DNA from: Branchiostoma lanceolatum
Lineage: Eukaryota; Chordata; Leptocardii; Amphioxiformes; Branchiostomatidae
Assembly: GCF_035083965.1 (NCBI RefSeq)
Contig: NC_089724.1
Span: 11,588,910-11,652,909, forward strand
DNA: 64,000 bases
Direction: 5' to 3'
The notes beneath the pieces were generated by a model that was not told the origin of the DNA, made no database searches, and worked only from the letters and a program-made list of their open reading frames with translations. The translations under genes were made by a program, and so were the position numbers. The stretch's first letter is position 1, and the number at the start of each line of letters is the position of its first letter. Positions 1-22,694 of this stretch are shown in pieces.

Positions 1-1275
1 GTTCATACCAGGATTCAGAATTTCAGAAATTGGGATCAGTCCTGTTCCCTGGGTGAATCCTGATTTGTGAATCCCGGTATGAATGGGGATTAAGGGGGTC
101 TGATGTGTTTGTGTGTGCCAGCCCAGCTGCAGGATAGGGTGGGTATAGTAGGCTCACTAGGCTGTATTGATTTTTCTGCTGTTTGTCCTTTTTAACCCCC
201 AGTGCAGACAGGAGAAAATTATGTAATTTCCAACCACTAAACAACCTTAACTGTCTGAAGAAATGTTGACAGGCAAATCATAGGTATGTAAATAAGCTTA
301 AGCATGTAATACATAATGATCTGCCATTCAGCAATTCTTCGGACAGTAAATTGCTTGACGCTAAAACAGATCTTGCTGGTGAAAAGTAGTCCAACGTCTA
401 ACAAAACACTACATATAAGACAAGGACAGCAATCCCTTGGAATGACATTATCTATAACTGCTCAGTACTTTGCACGTTCATATTACCCATTCACTGCTTA
501 AATTGACAGACTGGAGAATATGATTTCACAATTATCAGTTTCTGATGAGCAATATAGTAAATCAGTGATGACATGCAAATGTGCAATCAACACAGCAGGG
601 ATCTAATGTACATACAGGTGGTTGTTAATGATGAAATTCTGTACAAAGGTCCTAGTACTAGTAGAATGTGACTTGGCCAAAGTATTATTCTACCAAGGCA
701 GTTAAAAACCTCCTTGATTCAACCAACCAAGGATACCAGTCATCCAGCATCTGTGGTTAATTTAGGACAAGGCCATGGTCAGGCAGTCGGAGCATGATGG
801 AAAATTCCATTGCCTGGGGTGCTGTCATCTGACACTAATTATGAGTGAAAGATGCAGGGGAGGTCATGGCCTTGCACCTGTGTTCTTGTCTGTGCCTTGC
901 AAGAGACAAGATTCCAAAGATTGCTGTAAATAGATTTTTAATACAGCATGAAAAAAATTAAGAGCTCACATTATAAAGTTTGACTTTGCTGTTGAAACAA
1001 TAGGTCAGCAACCCAATGGAAATACTAGCACCTTGCATGTGTGATATTGAACCAACAGTGAAGGCATGTAAGTAAAAGCTGGACACTAAAGATACAGCAA
1101 ATAATATATGTCCAGATCTAGTCTAGAGTAGATGGAGTTGTTTTATGATATAAAACAACTCCATTTACTCTAGATCAATTATAACGTTACACAAAATGTT
1201 GAATGTATATATGGTGGTATTAGAAGAAAATTGAAAACAGCCTGGCAATGTAGTTGATGTTGTCTTGTTGTTTAG
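1..1275. other. Intron or upstream sequence, no exon seen
   Basis: No convincing exon. The first ethanolamine-kinase exon visible at 1276 has a phase-0 acceptor, so at least one N-terminal exon lies further upstream and this stretch is probably intron. A short hairpin sits at 1123-1173, with arms of about 24 bases. Confidence 0.6.
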
Positions 1276-4200
1276 GTGTTCACTGATGGCATCACTAACA
1301 AACTGGTGGGATGTTACCTGGAGGAGAATAAGAAGGACATGGTGTTGGTCAGGGTGTACGGCAACAAGACAGAACTGCTGGTGGACAGGGTGGCAGAGAT
1401 AGAGAACATGCAGGTCTGTATAACAAATAAAACAACAGGAGCAATTTGGTATAGGAAACAGTGGCAGTAACTGGCCTTCATTTTCATTAGCATTGTTATA
1501 GGCAAAGCCGTAGATATTAGTCTTGATATTTAGTACTGCTCCAGAACGTGCCATATATTGTACCTGTTACAGTTGTTGTGCAATAAACTTTGACTTTTAA
1601 TTATACTATTGTTCACAGATGTTGAGCACTTATTATTCTCTTATTAAACTAGTTAAACTTCTAACAAGTTTGCAAACGAACATTGCATAGATACTAATTT
1701 TTTATCACAGAGCACTGTTTAGAAAATAATTTTTATTTAAACCTCTCATATTATGTTTTGGACTCCAAAACACAAAATGAGAGGTTTGAATACAAATTAT
1801 TTTCTAAACAGTGCTAAATCCTGGGCTGTTTCTAATTGTGTTGACCTCATGACAGATTCTCCATGCCAATGGCTGTGCCCCAGAGCTGTTTGGTGTGTTC
1901 ACCAATGGTCTGTGTTATGGCTATGTACATGGGGTTGTGCTGGACACACAGCTTATCAGGGACCCTAAAGTGTTCAGGTATGGTAAGACAATTCCGATGT
2001 AGCCATCTACATGTACATGTCTCCATAATATAGTAGAGAGCTATCCCTGAACAAAACATGCCAGCTTTACAGAAACATGGCAGTTGCATACACATTAGTA
2101 TAACAGTTAAGAGCTTCTTATGTGCCAGTTGTCAATGACAACTGGCACAGAAGAAGCTCTTAACTGTTATACTAATGAATGACTCATTCATGAAGATGTG
2201 GATATTAAACCTTTTTGCTCTTTGCCTCTGCTGTAACTGTATGCAACATGACAAGGTTGTGCCAAATATTCCAAATATTTAACATAATTCCCCCTAGTGG
2301 AAGTCACAATTGGTACTTCAGCTATGTGAGGATGCTATTTATCTCATGACCGTGCCCACTTTATCATTGTAACCCCCCAACAAATCAGTAATATTCCAGC
2401 AGACACCTCAGCCTTTATAGACTGTGCATGAACATGAACTACAGTTGCACGGCTACCCCTGGCCCCACCATATACAAACACCTTCGTGTCATTACTAATC
2501 TCATTGACTTGACTAATCTGCTAGCTGCCAGCATGTCAGTTTATTACCTACTTTTCCCTCCCCCCTTATTAGCCCTATGAATGCTGGCAGTCTGCCCAAG
2601 TGCTCACTTGGTATTCTGATATCATCACTCAGGGCAATTCCCCTCCCTGGGGGCATCCAGGGGTGATTTGTCAACATTCAGGGTCTGGTGTCTGTCAGGC
2701 AATGTCAGGGCTGAAATAAAGGAATACATTGGATGCTGTTACATCTCGCTCGTTCTCATTTGAATGTACAAATTGCTGTCGCCAGCCTTTGCGACTTGAT
2801 ATGAGCCAAATTAAGGGCACCATCGATGCTTTCTTCACTTTCCCACAACACATATCATGTTTCACGAAAAATGCACCTCAAAATTACTTATGGATTTTAA
2901 CTTCGAAAAAGTTATGGCAATTGGTGGCCTAAAGAGTCATAAAAAACGGCTGTCGCCTGCGGAGACATGCAAAATTTAAAAAGCAGCCGAGAATGTAACA
3001 ATTCAGTTCAGAGAATGACCGGTTAACTGGTGAATCCAGCTACTAAGGCCCTCCGGCAAATCACGTCAGATCGGTCCTGTCACTGTTCTTGTACGTTGTG
3101 CAAGGCGGTTTATGCCTGTCGCCCAAAACGGTAAGTTCTGTTACCGTTTAAAGTAAGACATTCCTAACATTAAGATATGCCAAATATAAGGTGCCAACCT
3201 GTCGTTTTTATGACGACTTAAAGCTTTTGTGGCTTTTAAAAGGAACAAAAAAGAAGTGTTTGCTATCAGTTGAGGACCACCTCCTCGAACAAATGACAGT
3301 ACAGTAATGAATGTAATCTCCGTTACCATTGTTTGATGCTCTCTATGTTGTTAACAAGGCCTGGTGTAGGAACGCTGCCCGTTTTCTTAATGCCCGTACA
3401 TACGTCCTTTTAATAATAAAAGATGGAACGCAAAAACGGAAATCCCTTTGAAGGAAAAGCCAAAGTTTTACCATAGTAAGCTCCGTTACCGGTAACGGAG
3501 ATTACACCTGTTGCGGAAAATACATAACCTGGCGCAGAACTTTTTGTAGTTGTGCATTATAACGCAAAAGCGTTTGAACTAGAATAGAAATGTATAGATT
3601 CAACTGAGAGAAACCCCCTGTATGGTTATTATATTCCAATTTTCTACTCTTCCTTCCAGATTTTGTTTTCAAAGTTGAATTCTTTTTAAACCTCAAGACA
3701 GTAAGTAATCTACAGCCTTTGATATGTTTGAAGAAAAAAAGAAATCAGAAGTCGATCAATTAACTTACAACTTGGCGACTTACGTCTGGTGAACACGCCT
3801 TTTGGCGACAGTATGTAATCTCCGTTACCGTTTTTCCGCGATTCCCCCTCCGTTCCAAATGCTTTACTGCTTCTAAGCAGTATTAGTTCGCAACATTGAA
3901 TATCTTATAGATGTTGTAAGAGTTAAATTATTCGGATCAACGGAGGATCGAACGTTTTGCAAGAACTATAAGATTCCGTCTCTGTTAGATATCTCAAACA
4001 AGTCGAAATGCAAAGACAAATCCAGACAATATTAATCCTGAATGAAACAGTTATACAGCAATCGTCAGCACGGCACTAACTATTTGACAGACGTTTTACC
4101 AGAGATACTGACTCCTCAACTATAGGTTTTGAAGGCGATGTCACGACATGAAAGCTTCAAAATTGAAGTATCTAATTACTGATGTTCAACATTTTTTTCC

Positions 4201-7200
4201 GCCAAAATTTTGGCTAAACTCCGAGGACATGTAATCAAAGCTTAGAAATTTTCGGCAACTTCCCGTGATAAATTAGCTGTAATATTTTGGGGATCATAAA
4301 AGGAGATGTTCAGCTAAAAAATGAGGTAGGTTTGCTTGGAAAATGGGATGATCAATATTTCGACCCTAAGAATAGCTATTTTGCACATTTCATTGAGAAC
4401 GAGCGATCTGTGATAGAAAATTTTACAAAATCTTTACATTTTGCAGGAAAATAGTGATCATTTAGTGTTTGTAGCAATTCTTTAAATCCATTTTTTGTAT
4501 TCATAAAGTCTCAAGGCCATGTTGATTTGATTATATGGATGACATCCGTGTGCGCATCAATTTTTGTGCGTTTCCCCCCCCAAAAAAAGGTTTTCGACCA
4601 TACTGTAAATCGTACAAAGCAGCTGCAAAATTATGAAATATATATGCTGTACATTGAAAAAAATATTGGAAAACGATACTAATCTTATAGAATGCCAAAA
4701 TCAATTCCAAAGTCAAAGAAAACAGATATGAAGAAATGAGAATGAAGAATCTATTATAAACTATACCATACTCTGTGTATTTAGTCATTTGTTTAACCTT
4801 CCGGACCACATAGATTTCCTAATGAAGGCAACTTTTTGTAGCCAAACTTTTTTTTTTGCACGCTAGCATCAGTTTTTGAGTTCCCAGAGGATGTCATCCT
4901 TATACTAATCAAATCTGCATGGCCTAATGGTGGACAACAATTATAACCATTCCCTCATCTTGAGGGTGTGTAAAATATCAATATCAAATAGAAAATAAAT
5001 TATCCCGGTGGTGAATCATAACATTCCAACCTGTGCTCCTCTCGTCAGGTTGAATGGGCTAGAGATGGCCAGAATGCACCACATCCAGCCAGCCAATGGG
5101 AAGATCCCAGAGCCAAGCCTCTTCATCAAACTGTCCAAATACTTCACTCTTATTCCAGACAGTTTCCCTGACGCTGAGAAAAACCAAAGGTGAGAGGTTG
5201 GATTATATTTTACCCCTCTCACACACAGTTTCTCCAAAAAGGGTTACCAAAGGTTATGACTATGGGAAAGGCATATGATGTCTTGGCAAATTATATCATA
5301 ATCCAGTTTGTAATATTTTCATGCTGCACACAGATGTGTAAGACGTTTTCTAGCCCCTAAGCTGTGAATACATTTATTTCTGCAGGCCCCTGCATTTCAT
5401 TGTAGTAGGGGAAAGGAGGTTTTTGCAATTTTTTAAGTTTGGTGGTGAAAACAATTTTGTAGTACAGTGGCCAAGCCAAGATGTACAGTAGTGGTATAAT
5501 GGCAACGAGTTATAATTGTGTGTAGGGGGCTTCATTGCAAAAAATAAAAACCATGTGAAAATTTCCAAATTACCGGCAACAGTTTCTGACACACCAATCC
5601 AACCCCAGGTACCAGAAGGAGGTCCCCAGCACAGCCCAACTGCAGCAGGAGATGGAGAGTCTCAAGGGGGCGCTGCTTCCACTCAACTCACCTGTCGTCT
5701 TCTGTCACAACGACCTGCTGTGTAAAAACATCGTGTACACAGAGGCCGAAGGTCAGCAAGTCTGTCATTCTCTCTGACTGTAATATGTACAGATAAAATT
5801 TTGTATAGAAGTTATGTTTTAATACACAGACCTCATACAAAAAAGCACACAGTGTCTTTGGGAGATAATAGAGAGCAGCTTTTTTTTCTGTGTACAGACA
5901 AGGTGACCTTCATAGACTACGAGTATGCCAGCTACAACTTCCAGGCCTACGACATTGCCAACCACTTTGATGAATTTGCAGGTTTGTACAGTAGAGCTCC
6001 TAATGATTCAAGCTGATTACTTTTGCAAGATTGATCCAGCATCTTCTTCTTCATTTCTTTCTTTGTATCAAAAGTCAGTATTGTCATTTTGCATATGATC
6101 AAGAAGTTGTGAAATTATATAATGTGAACTGGAACAAATTAGCACTAGAATGACATTAGGCATGTTTTAATTGTTTACAAAGGAGACTTATTTGTGGATT
6201 TTTGCAAATGCAATGTTGAAAACGAGAAATCAGAATCTAAAGTAGACTTCCCCCTATGCAGGTGTAGATGAGGTTGACTACAGCCTGTACCCAGACAGAG
6301 AGTTCCAGCTGATATGGCTCAGGAGTTACCTACAGTACTTCCATGCAGATCGGCCACAGCCTGTCACAGACAGGGAGGTGGAGATATTGTATGTCCAGGT
6401 CAACAAGTTTGCCTTGGTGAGTTCATGTAAATGAAGAGGGTCCTCTCATAGGGGGTTCCAAGTAATATATCATTTTGCAAATAAAGATCGTGTTGTAGAT
6501 ATTTGTAAGTCCAAAACCATGCAACTAATGCCTCCAAATTTCACTGCTGGCACTAAAATGCCAAATAAAATAACATTGCATGCAAACTCTTAAAGGCAGG
6601 CTAAACTTAATTTCGTAAAGTATACTGCAGTATGTTAAATATACCACTAAGACCAGTTCTGACTTGTAGTCGGAGGAATGGCGTTTGAAGCAATTCCTAT
6701 GGTGCAGGTGTGGCCGACTTGGAATCTGACGTCACAAAGGTCAAAGGTCTTTGGACATCGCCAGTATTACATCACCACACCGCGAATTTCAAATATTGTA
6801 AAAACGCTAATCTATGATGGACTCATGTAAAAGAAGTCAGAACTGGTCTAAGTGGTATATTTAACATACTGCAGTATGCTTTACGAAATTAAGTTTAGTC
6901 TGCCTTTAAGACCTCGTCTTGTGTGCAAACACTTCATAGCATTGTCTTCCTTCCTTATGTCTTCATGTCATTATGATCAACATGATACATCAGACTGCCC
7001 AAGGGGAAATGAAGTTGCATCATTATATTGTTCAGAAAGTTAAAAGCACTGCCACAGTTTCAACACAGGACAACAGACAGCAGCTTGTTTAGTCAATGTA
7101 CTTCTAAATCTATGCACTTCTGACCTGAATACATGTATAGTGGTATAGGCTTGAGATACATGTACAAAAGTCAAAGTAGGCACACATAGTTACTGAGGCT

Positions 7201-7631
7201 TGTTTGTTCCCTGCAGGCTTCTCATTTCTTCTGGGGACTGTGGGCACTCATCCAAGCAAGGTTCTCTGCCATTGACTTCGACTTCCTGGAGTAAGGAGAC
7301 TTGTTTGATTCTCTAAGTCAACTAGATAATCTTACTTACTTGAGACATACTCAATCCTAGATTTGTACATTTAGTATTATGTTTGATACCATGATGGTAC
7401 TATTGACAAGGCTAAACTGACATTTTATCTCACATTTGGAACATCAGGATCATGAGAGACCCAGAATGTTGCATAGTTTATATTTATTATTTCATTTCTT
7501 TCTGAAGGTATGCTGACTACTTTTTCAACTTGTGCATCCATTATATGTTACCCCACAGCTATGGCATCTTACGGTTTAACGAGTACCTCAAGAGGAAGGA
7601 CGAGTTCTTGGCACTGCAACTTCCAGAGTGA
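1276..7631 (+). CDS. ETNK1: Ethanolamine kinase, 5' partial, 8 exons
   Basis: Phosphorylates ethanolamine in the cytosol, the first step of the CDP-ethanolamine (Kennedy) route to phosphatidylethanolamine. Exons read: 1276-1413, 1856-1977, 5049-5189, 5609-5751, 5898-5981, 6262-6416, 7217-7290 and 7559-7631. They total 930 bases in one frame (309 residues plus stop). The first exon reads VFTDGITNKLVGCYLE and then YGNKTELLVDR, as in animal ETNK1/ETNK2. The catalytic Brenner motif HNDLLCKNI is in exon 5609-5751. The second conserved block, FIDYEY...YDIANHF, is in exon 5898-5981. ASHFFWGLWALIQA near the C terminus is diagnostic for ethanolamine rather than choline kinases. The initiator exon is outside the window. 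Vertebrate ETNK1 and ETNK2 arose by duplication, so this may be their single pro-orthologue. AATAAA signals follow near 7786 and 7823. Confidence 0.93.
1711..1815. repeat. Hairpin MITE-like inverted repeat
   Basis: Inverted repeat of about 105 bases. The left arm begins AGCACTGTTTAGAAAATAAT and the right arm ends with its complement. It lies in the ETNK1 intron just upstream of the exon at 1856. Confidence 0.75.
2093..2177. repeat. Near-perfect 85-base palindrome
   Basis: Left arm CATTAGTATAACAGTTAAGA (continuing) is matched by its complement ending at 2177, with about one mismatch over 41 bases per arm. Intronic; probably a tiny foldback element. Confidence 0.8.
2737..4414. mobile_element. 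Non-autonomous element with inverted ends, ETNK1 intron
   Basis: The left end (2737-2776) contains TCTCGCTCGTTCTCA. The right end (about 4380-4414) contains its near complement TGAGAACGAGCGATC. The two ends align over roughly 40 bases. No transposase reading frame is visible in the 1.7 kb between them. The interior carries several copies of the motif TAATCTCCGTTACC in both orientations (3312-3329, an inverted pair at 3479-3508, and 3813-3830). Family unknown. Target-site duplication not resolved. Confidence 0.5.
6589..6910. mobile_element. MITE with 77-base terminal inverted repeats
   Basis: Ends 6589-6665 and 6834-6910 are near-perfect inverted copies, starting CTTAAAGGCAGGCTAAACTT. The interior of about 170 bases is non-coding. 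Lies in an ETNK1 intron. Confidence 0.85.
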
Positions 7632-9470
7632 ATGTCGATCGGCAACTGGAACAAAATGTCCTCCAGCCACACTGTACATACACGTTCTCTTTTGTGCAAT
7701 GTAGTACTTAGTACTATTTGGCTGTTCCGCAATGGGTTGTACACTTTGAATTTTCCTCAGTCATCATTGATCATTAATTGACAAATAAATATAAATGACA
7801 ATATAGTTGATGACTGAAAGACAATAAAATATAGAAGTCAAGAATATTGTTCCTGTTTTAGGCCATTTTATCAACAGATTCAAGTTGACAGTTCCCTTTA
7901 TACTAGTTTGTAGGCAAGGAATTTCTGAGTTTTACTACGGCAGTGCCTCTGCTACGCAGGTAACATTTATGTTTTACCCACATTGGATTTGTTTGTAGGT
8001 TGGGTAACATTTGAATTCTAAAGAAGACTGCAGTAGGATAGTCAAAATATCATTGCTTTAGAACAAAGTTTTAGCACTGTACAATGTTAATAATAACCAA
8101 CTCAGATGAACTTTCATGCTAATAATTTAAATAAATGAAACTAAAAAAGCAATGAACATAGCTTACAATGCTGTAACAGTTGGGAGATTGGGAGTGGTAT
8201 TGCTGAGTTGGCACAGACAGACTTGCCTAAACTGTCAGTATAGATTGATCACTGAGTGTACTACAACTATTTCAAGCACCTGAAGATTTTAGTGGTAGCT
8301 CTATGCTGTCTTGGGAAGTTCGCACTTCTCATGGCGATCATGTTTTTACTGTCAGTGACAGTGTAAATCTGGCTAAGTAAACTTCAGTATCAGGGTTTTT
8401 GCCTCAAACAATCTATTGACACGTACTGTATATCATCATATATGGTTTATGCTTTGTTTAAGACAGAAAGCGATTACTTAGCTTGCTTTGTGAATAAAAT
8501 GTGTTCTGTATACATGTACATGTATGAGGTGTAACATTTTCTATGTTATTTGTTAATATTTTAGGGTCACTCTCTGTGAGGCCAGCATCTGAACTCTGTA
8601 AATCTGTATATGGTGTTTTTATGAAGGCAGAGTGAACAGGAAACTTGTGTATGGCAGCTTCCCCCCTGAAGTACATGTATCTCACAAATACATTACTGTT
8701 TATCCTAAAACCATGTTGTATTATATAGCAAAGTTAATCACTGCTAAGTAATAAGAAATAGCACTGTGAAGTTATGAATAAACAACAAACACCAGTGTTT
8801 CATGCTTTGATAATTTCTTTACTGTCTGTTTGGTACTCAATTCATGTTGGACTGACACAAAATACTTGGGACACCATTTTGTATTATACTGGCATAACTG
8901 TTAATGCAGCTTTCTCCTTATTCATAGAGAAATCATGCAGTCTTTGCAGTCAGTTATTGTTGTGTCAGATCTTAGAGAAGCTGGGCATGTTTATCTAGTT
9001 TAGTCTAGAAGCAGACAGGGATAATGTGTTAAGAGGTCTTTCACCTAAAAACCAAAAATGGTCACAAATGTGTTAGCTCCATGGACTGATCCATTTAATT
9101 TCATAGGGAGAAAAGAGTAGGCCGTTAAACTTTACTGATGCCCCTCCTTTCCACCACACAAATCTTCCCATTACTGACATCCCTCTTGCCAGTTTCAAGG
9201 TCTAATCCTGAAGCGTCTATTTCAGCGATTGATGAAAAGATTCACTTCAAACTGATGCTCAACAGAAGAAACCAGGTTGATGGAGGCATATTCCTTGTGA
9301 TGACACTGTTACGAAAGGAGAACCTTGCTGTGTACGCACAGTCATTGGTGCTGGGCATGTAGGACATGGACATGATATATCTTGAAGTGACTATTGCACT
9401 GTAGGAAAATACAGGGTTATCCTTCTCATGCAAGAGTCCTGCTGTAGTTGCACCTATTTGTACACCAAAC
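7632..9470. other. Convergent intergenic region, 3' UTRs
   Basis: Holds the ETNK1 3' UTR (poly(A) signals near 7786 and 7823) and presumably the METTL15 3' UTR at its right end. No splice-supported coding exon seen. Confidence 0.6.
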
Positions 9471-11492
9471 TTAGTTCTTGATGGCAGCTCGAAGCTTAGC
9501 TGACCTTGCTCTTGGGTTCTCCATCACTTCAGCCCAGTGGGGTCTCATCACCTTACCAGTCAGTATCGTCCACTCCTTCCGGGGCCCCTGCATTTCTACC
9601 TCTGGAAGCCCCTCCTCCTTTAGAAGTTCCCCCTCCCGCTTCCTATGATGAATACTCATCCCACCGTGCTGCCTCATGTTCACACCTTGGAAGTATCGTT
9701 TTGCAACACGATCTTCCAGTGAATGGAATGTTATCACAATGGCCCGCCCGCCGGGTTTTAAAAAGTATCTTGCAGCCTGCAGCCCTTGGTATAGTTCATT
9801 CAGCTCATCATTCACAAAGATTCTCAGGGCTTGGAAAGTTTTCGTGGCCGGGTGAACTGCTCGGTTCAGTTTGTCATAAGCAAAGAAAACACCAGGAGGG
9901 GCAAGTGCAGAAGCCACAATCCCAGCAAGCTGTTTAGTTGTTGTGATTGGTCTCTTGTGTCGAGTGTCCACGATAGCAGAGGCAATCTTCCGTGCATGTC
10001 TCTCCTCGCCATATGTCTTGATGATGCCATACAGGTCATCTTCACCAAGGGAGTTCACCACATCTGCTGCTGTGGGCTGCTTGTTTCCAAATCTGTAACA
10101 GCAGTTTGTGAAAATAGTAAGTACACATTTAAAGATACAAATGTAATTCAGTCTCTCAGCTTGACAAGATTCTGAGATAATTTGTGTGACATCCATCACT
10201 ATTCTTCAGAATCACTAGAATGGACTGGCAGAACAAGAACATGTATAGTTCTCTTGAATCGTATTAGTAAACATATTGCTAAAACTGAAAATCTGTCACA
10301 GTAATCTATATGTCACCAAAAGACACAGGACAAGAAGAACTGTTTACACCAGTTACCATCCATCTAATTCATCTAGTACTGACTTCTGAGTGTTAATTCC
10401 TTCAAGAATCAAAAAAAGCCTGGAAAACAAAGGAAGCTGCCATCACTTCTCCTAAATGACACAGTAATGTTACACATGTCCAGACCAGTCTCCTCACCTC
10501 TCCCCATCCATCCGCATGTCCAGCGGCCCGTCCTGGCTCAGGGAGAACCCTCGCCCGCCCTGGTCAAACTGCATGGAGGAGGCGCCCACGTCAAACAGGA
10601 AGCCGTCCACGGTGTTCTCCTGCACGTTCTGGGAGCTCAGCAGGTACAGCAGCTCACTGAAGCGCCCCAGCACCGGGCGGATGGATTTCCTTTGGGGGTG
10701 AAGAAATGACCTTGATATCATAATTCAGGAAGGAGGATTAGCCTTCTTGACAGTCTTCATCACAGGAACTGGTTGCCATGTTCTATACTGAGTATACAGT
10801 CTACTGATCAATGTTTCAAACTCAAGATTTTAGTTGTAGTAACGAGTACAAATCAATTACCTTGAATGAAAGAGGGAACCATGTAACACAACACATGACC
10901 TGAAACAATTAAAACACATGACATGTACTGACCCATACTGTTTGGCCATGTTCTGTGCCATGCTGTGTGCAGCGGGGTCCCTGTCCATCGCATACACCAC
11001 AGTGTCAGGCTGTGCTGCCAGGATGGCCTTCGTGTGGCCTCCAGCACCAAATGTCACGTCCACATACACCTATCAATGTATAGGAAAGAAATGATTATGT
11101 TATGTATTCGTTTATGTCTTATTATGGTGAAAGAAACATGCTAAACTGCCTAAACCCATCTTGTTCTTGTCAACTGCATGTCATAAAATGAATCCATATA
11201 CTTCGAACTTGGGCAAACATGGCTTATCTCTAAGCCACCATACCGGCAGTCTAACACGACTTACCTGTCCCGGCTGAGGGTCCAAACAGTCCAACACCTC
11301 TCGGACCATCACAGGAGTGTGGGGCATTCCCGACCCATCGCCCCCCTCCCCCATCCACGTGTGGTAACTGTCGTCTGCCAAAACTTTCGAGTCGCCAAGG
11401 TGTTCGGCAGCAGAACCGACGTTCCGCTTTCCACACACTGCGGCTGATAGTCTTCTAAGAAGACGAAGTCCGTTGGACTCAACTGTAAACAT
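9471..11492 (-). CDS. METTL15: Mitochondrial 12S rRNA m4C methyltransferase METTL15
   Basis: Animal member of the RsmH/MraW family, which makes N4-methylcytidine in small-subunit rRNA; METTL15 acts in mitochondria. Exons on the minus strand: 11265-11492 (ATG at 11492), 10933-11069, 10498-10689 and 9471-10092. They sum to 1179 bases, giving 392 residues, close to the roughly 400 of vertebrate METTL15. The SAM-binding glycine motif [11 protein letters not shown] opens exon 2 (residues 79-89). [13 protein letters not shown] is in exon 3. The family signature [14 protein letters not shown] is in exon 4. The first 50 residues are Arg/Ala/Ser-rich and poor in acid at the very start ([15 protein letters not shown]), fitting a mitochondrial presequence. 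It is divergently paired with the kinesin gene. All splice sites are GT-AG and all phases match. Confidence 0.95.
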
Positions 11493-11830
11493 TTTCTGAT
11501 ATGAAAATGCACAGTGTCCTCCCCAAAGTCATCACAATCACGACCGTGACCTTCGAACTCTCTGTCCTTACTGAGCGGAAGTAAACTTTCACCCCGGAAA
11601 TACAATATCACTATACGCATGCGCGTTGTGGAGCGTTGCCATCTGACCAATCAAAGATGATGTAAGTTTGAATTGACCAATGGTGAGGCAGCATCTTAAC
11701 GCTCGTTTTTTAACTTTGCTCACGACAAGGTTTTTTACAGAATCTCTTATCTGACCCAATTTGGACCTTTTCCTCAGATTCTTGGCACATAATACCGCAT
11801 TATGCTACCGAGCCAGAGGTACGAAGGTAA
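11493..11830. promoter_or_regulatory. Divergent METTL15 / KIF18 promoter
   Basis: Only about 1.1 kb separates the two start codons. An apparent non-coding kinesin exon ends at donor GAAG|GTAAGTGG (11826), with an acceptor at about 12487. Visible motifs: two ETS-like cores (GCGGAAGT near 11574, CCGGAA near 11594), an NRF1-like ACGCATGCGCG (11615-11625), CCAAT boxes at 11647, 11677 and 11756, and a CHR-like TTTGAA at 11667. No TATA box. NRF1 and ETS sites suit a mitochondrial gene. CCAAT boxes about 30 bases apart with a CHR suit a mitotic gene. Motif function is inferred. Confidence 0.6.
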
Positions 11831-12582
11831 GTGGAGTGTGTCCGACAACAGGGTTCGCCGTTAAGTCTGTATTTGGCGTTGAAGGGAAGAACCAAACATA
11901 CAGCGTCGCGTCGCTTGAGTGCCTAGTACAACGTTACAGCTACTAGTCTGAAGCTTTGTTGGAAGGGCAAGGGGGAAGGTTGCTTGGTTTTCCTTTTACC
12001 TCAGTTGCAAAATCATGTAGAACAGAGAACTTAAGCAATAAGTCTAACAGACCATCACTTAAGTCCTGTGCATTTTTTGGAACGCTACTGCCTTTCTTTA
12101 GTCTGGAAACCGACCAGTGGGGTTTAAACCAGCTGTTGACATAAACATGTTACTGTTAGGTCATTTGATGACTGAAAGTGCAGATCCTACAACAGACATG
12201 ACTACTGTATATGATTATTATGTGCACTGGTCTGGCCCCAGAACTTGGGGGGGATGGAAAAGCTTGTTGGGGGAATATTTCTCCATATGTACTCAAACTT
12301 GATGATGATGACTCAAACTTACATGTAGTACATGTTTAATTCACATGTGTTTTATTCACATATGGTAAATTAATTTTTCGCAACAAATCATGCATTTGAT
12401 TATTGCTCTTACGCCAAAAACAGTTACTCAAGCAACTGGATGAAATTTTGAAACAATTTTGATTATTGTTTTTGTTTTGATATACAGTGCCATCTTGAAA
12501 GATTCCAGAAGTAGCAAGGATCATTGAAAATCAAGGACAACTTTTCTTGGCAAGCCTTTGATTGAAGCAAACGACAGTAAAC

Positions 12583-22694
<10,112 letters not shown>

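Noticed and set aside
1753-1968. 71-codon frame through the second ETNK1 exon
   Set aside because: Wrong frame; it runs from the MITE into the exon. The kinase reading uses the acceptor at 1855.
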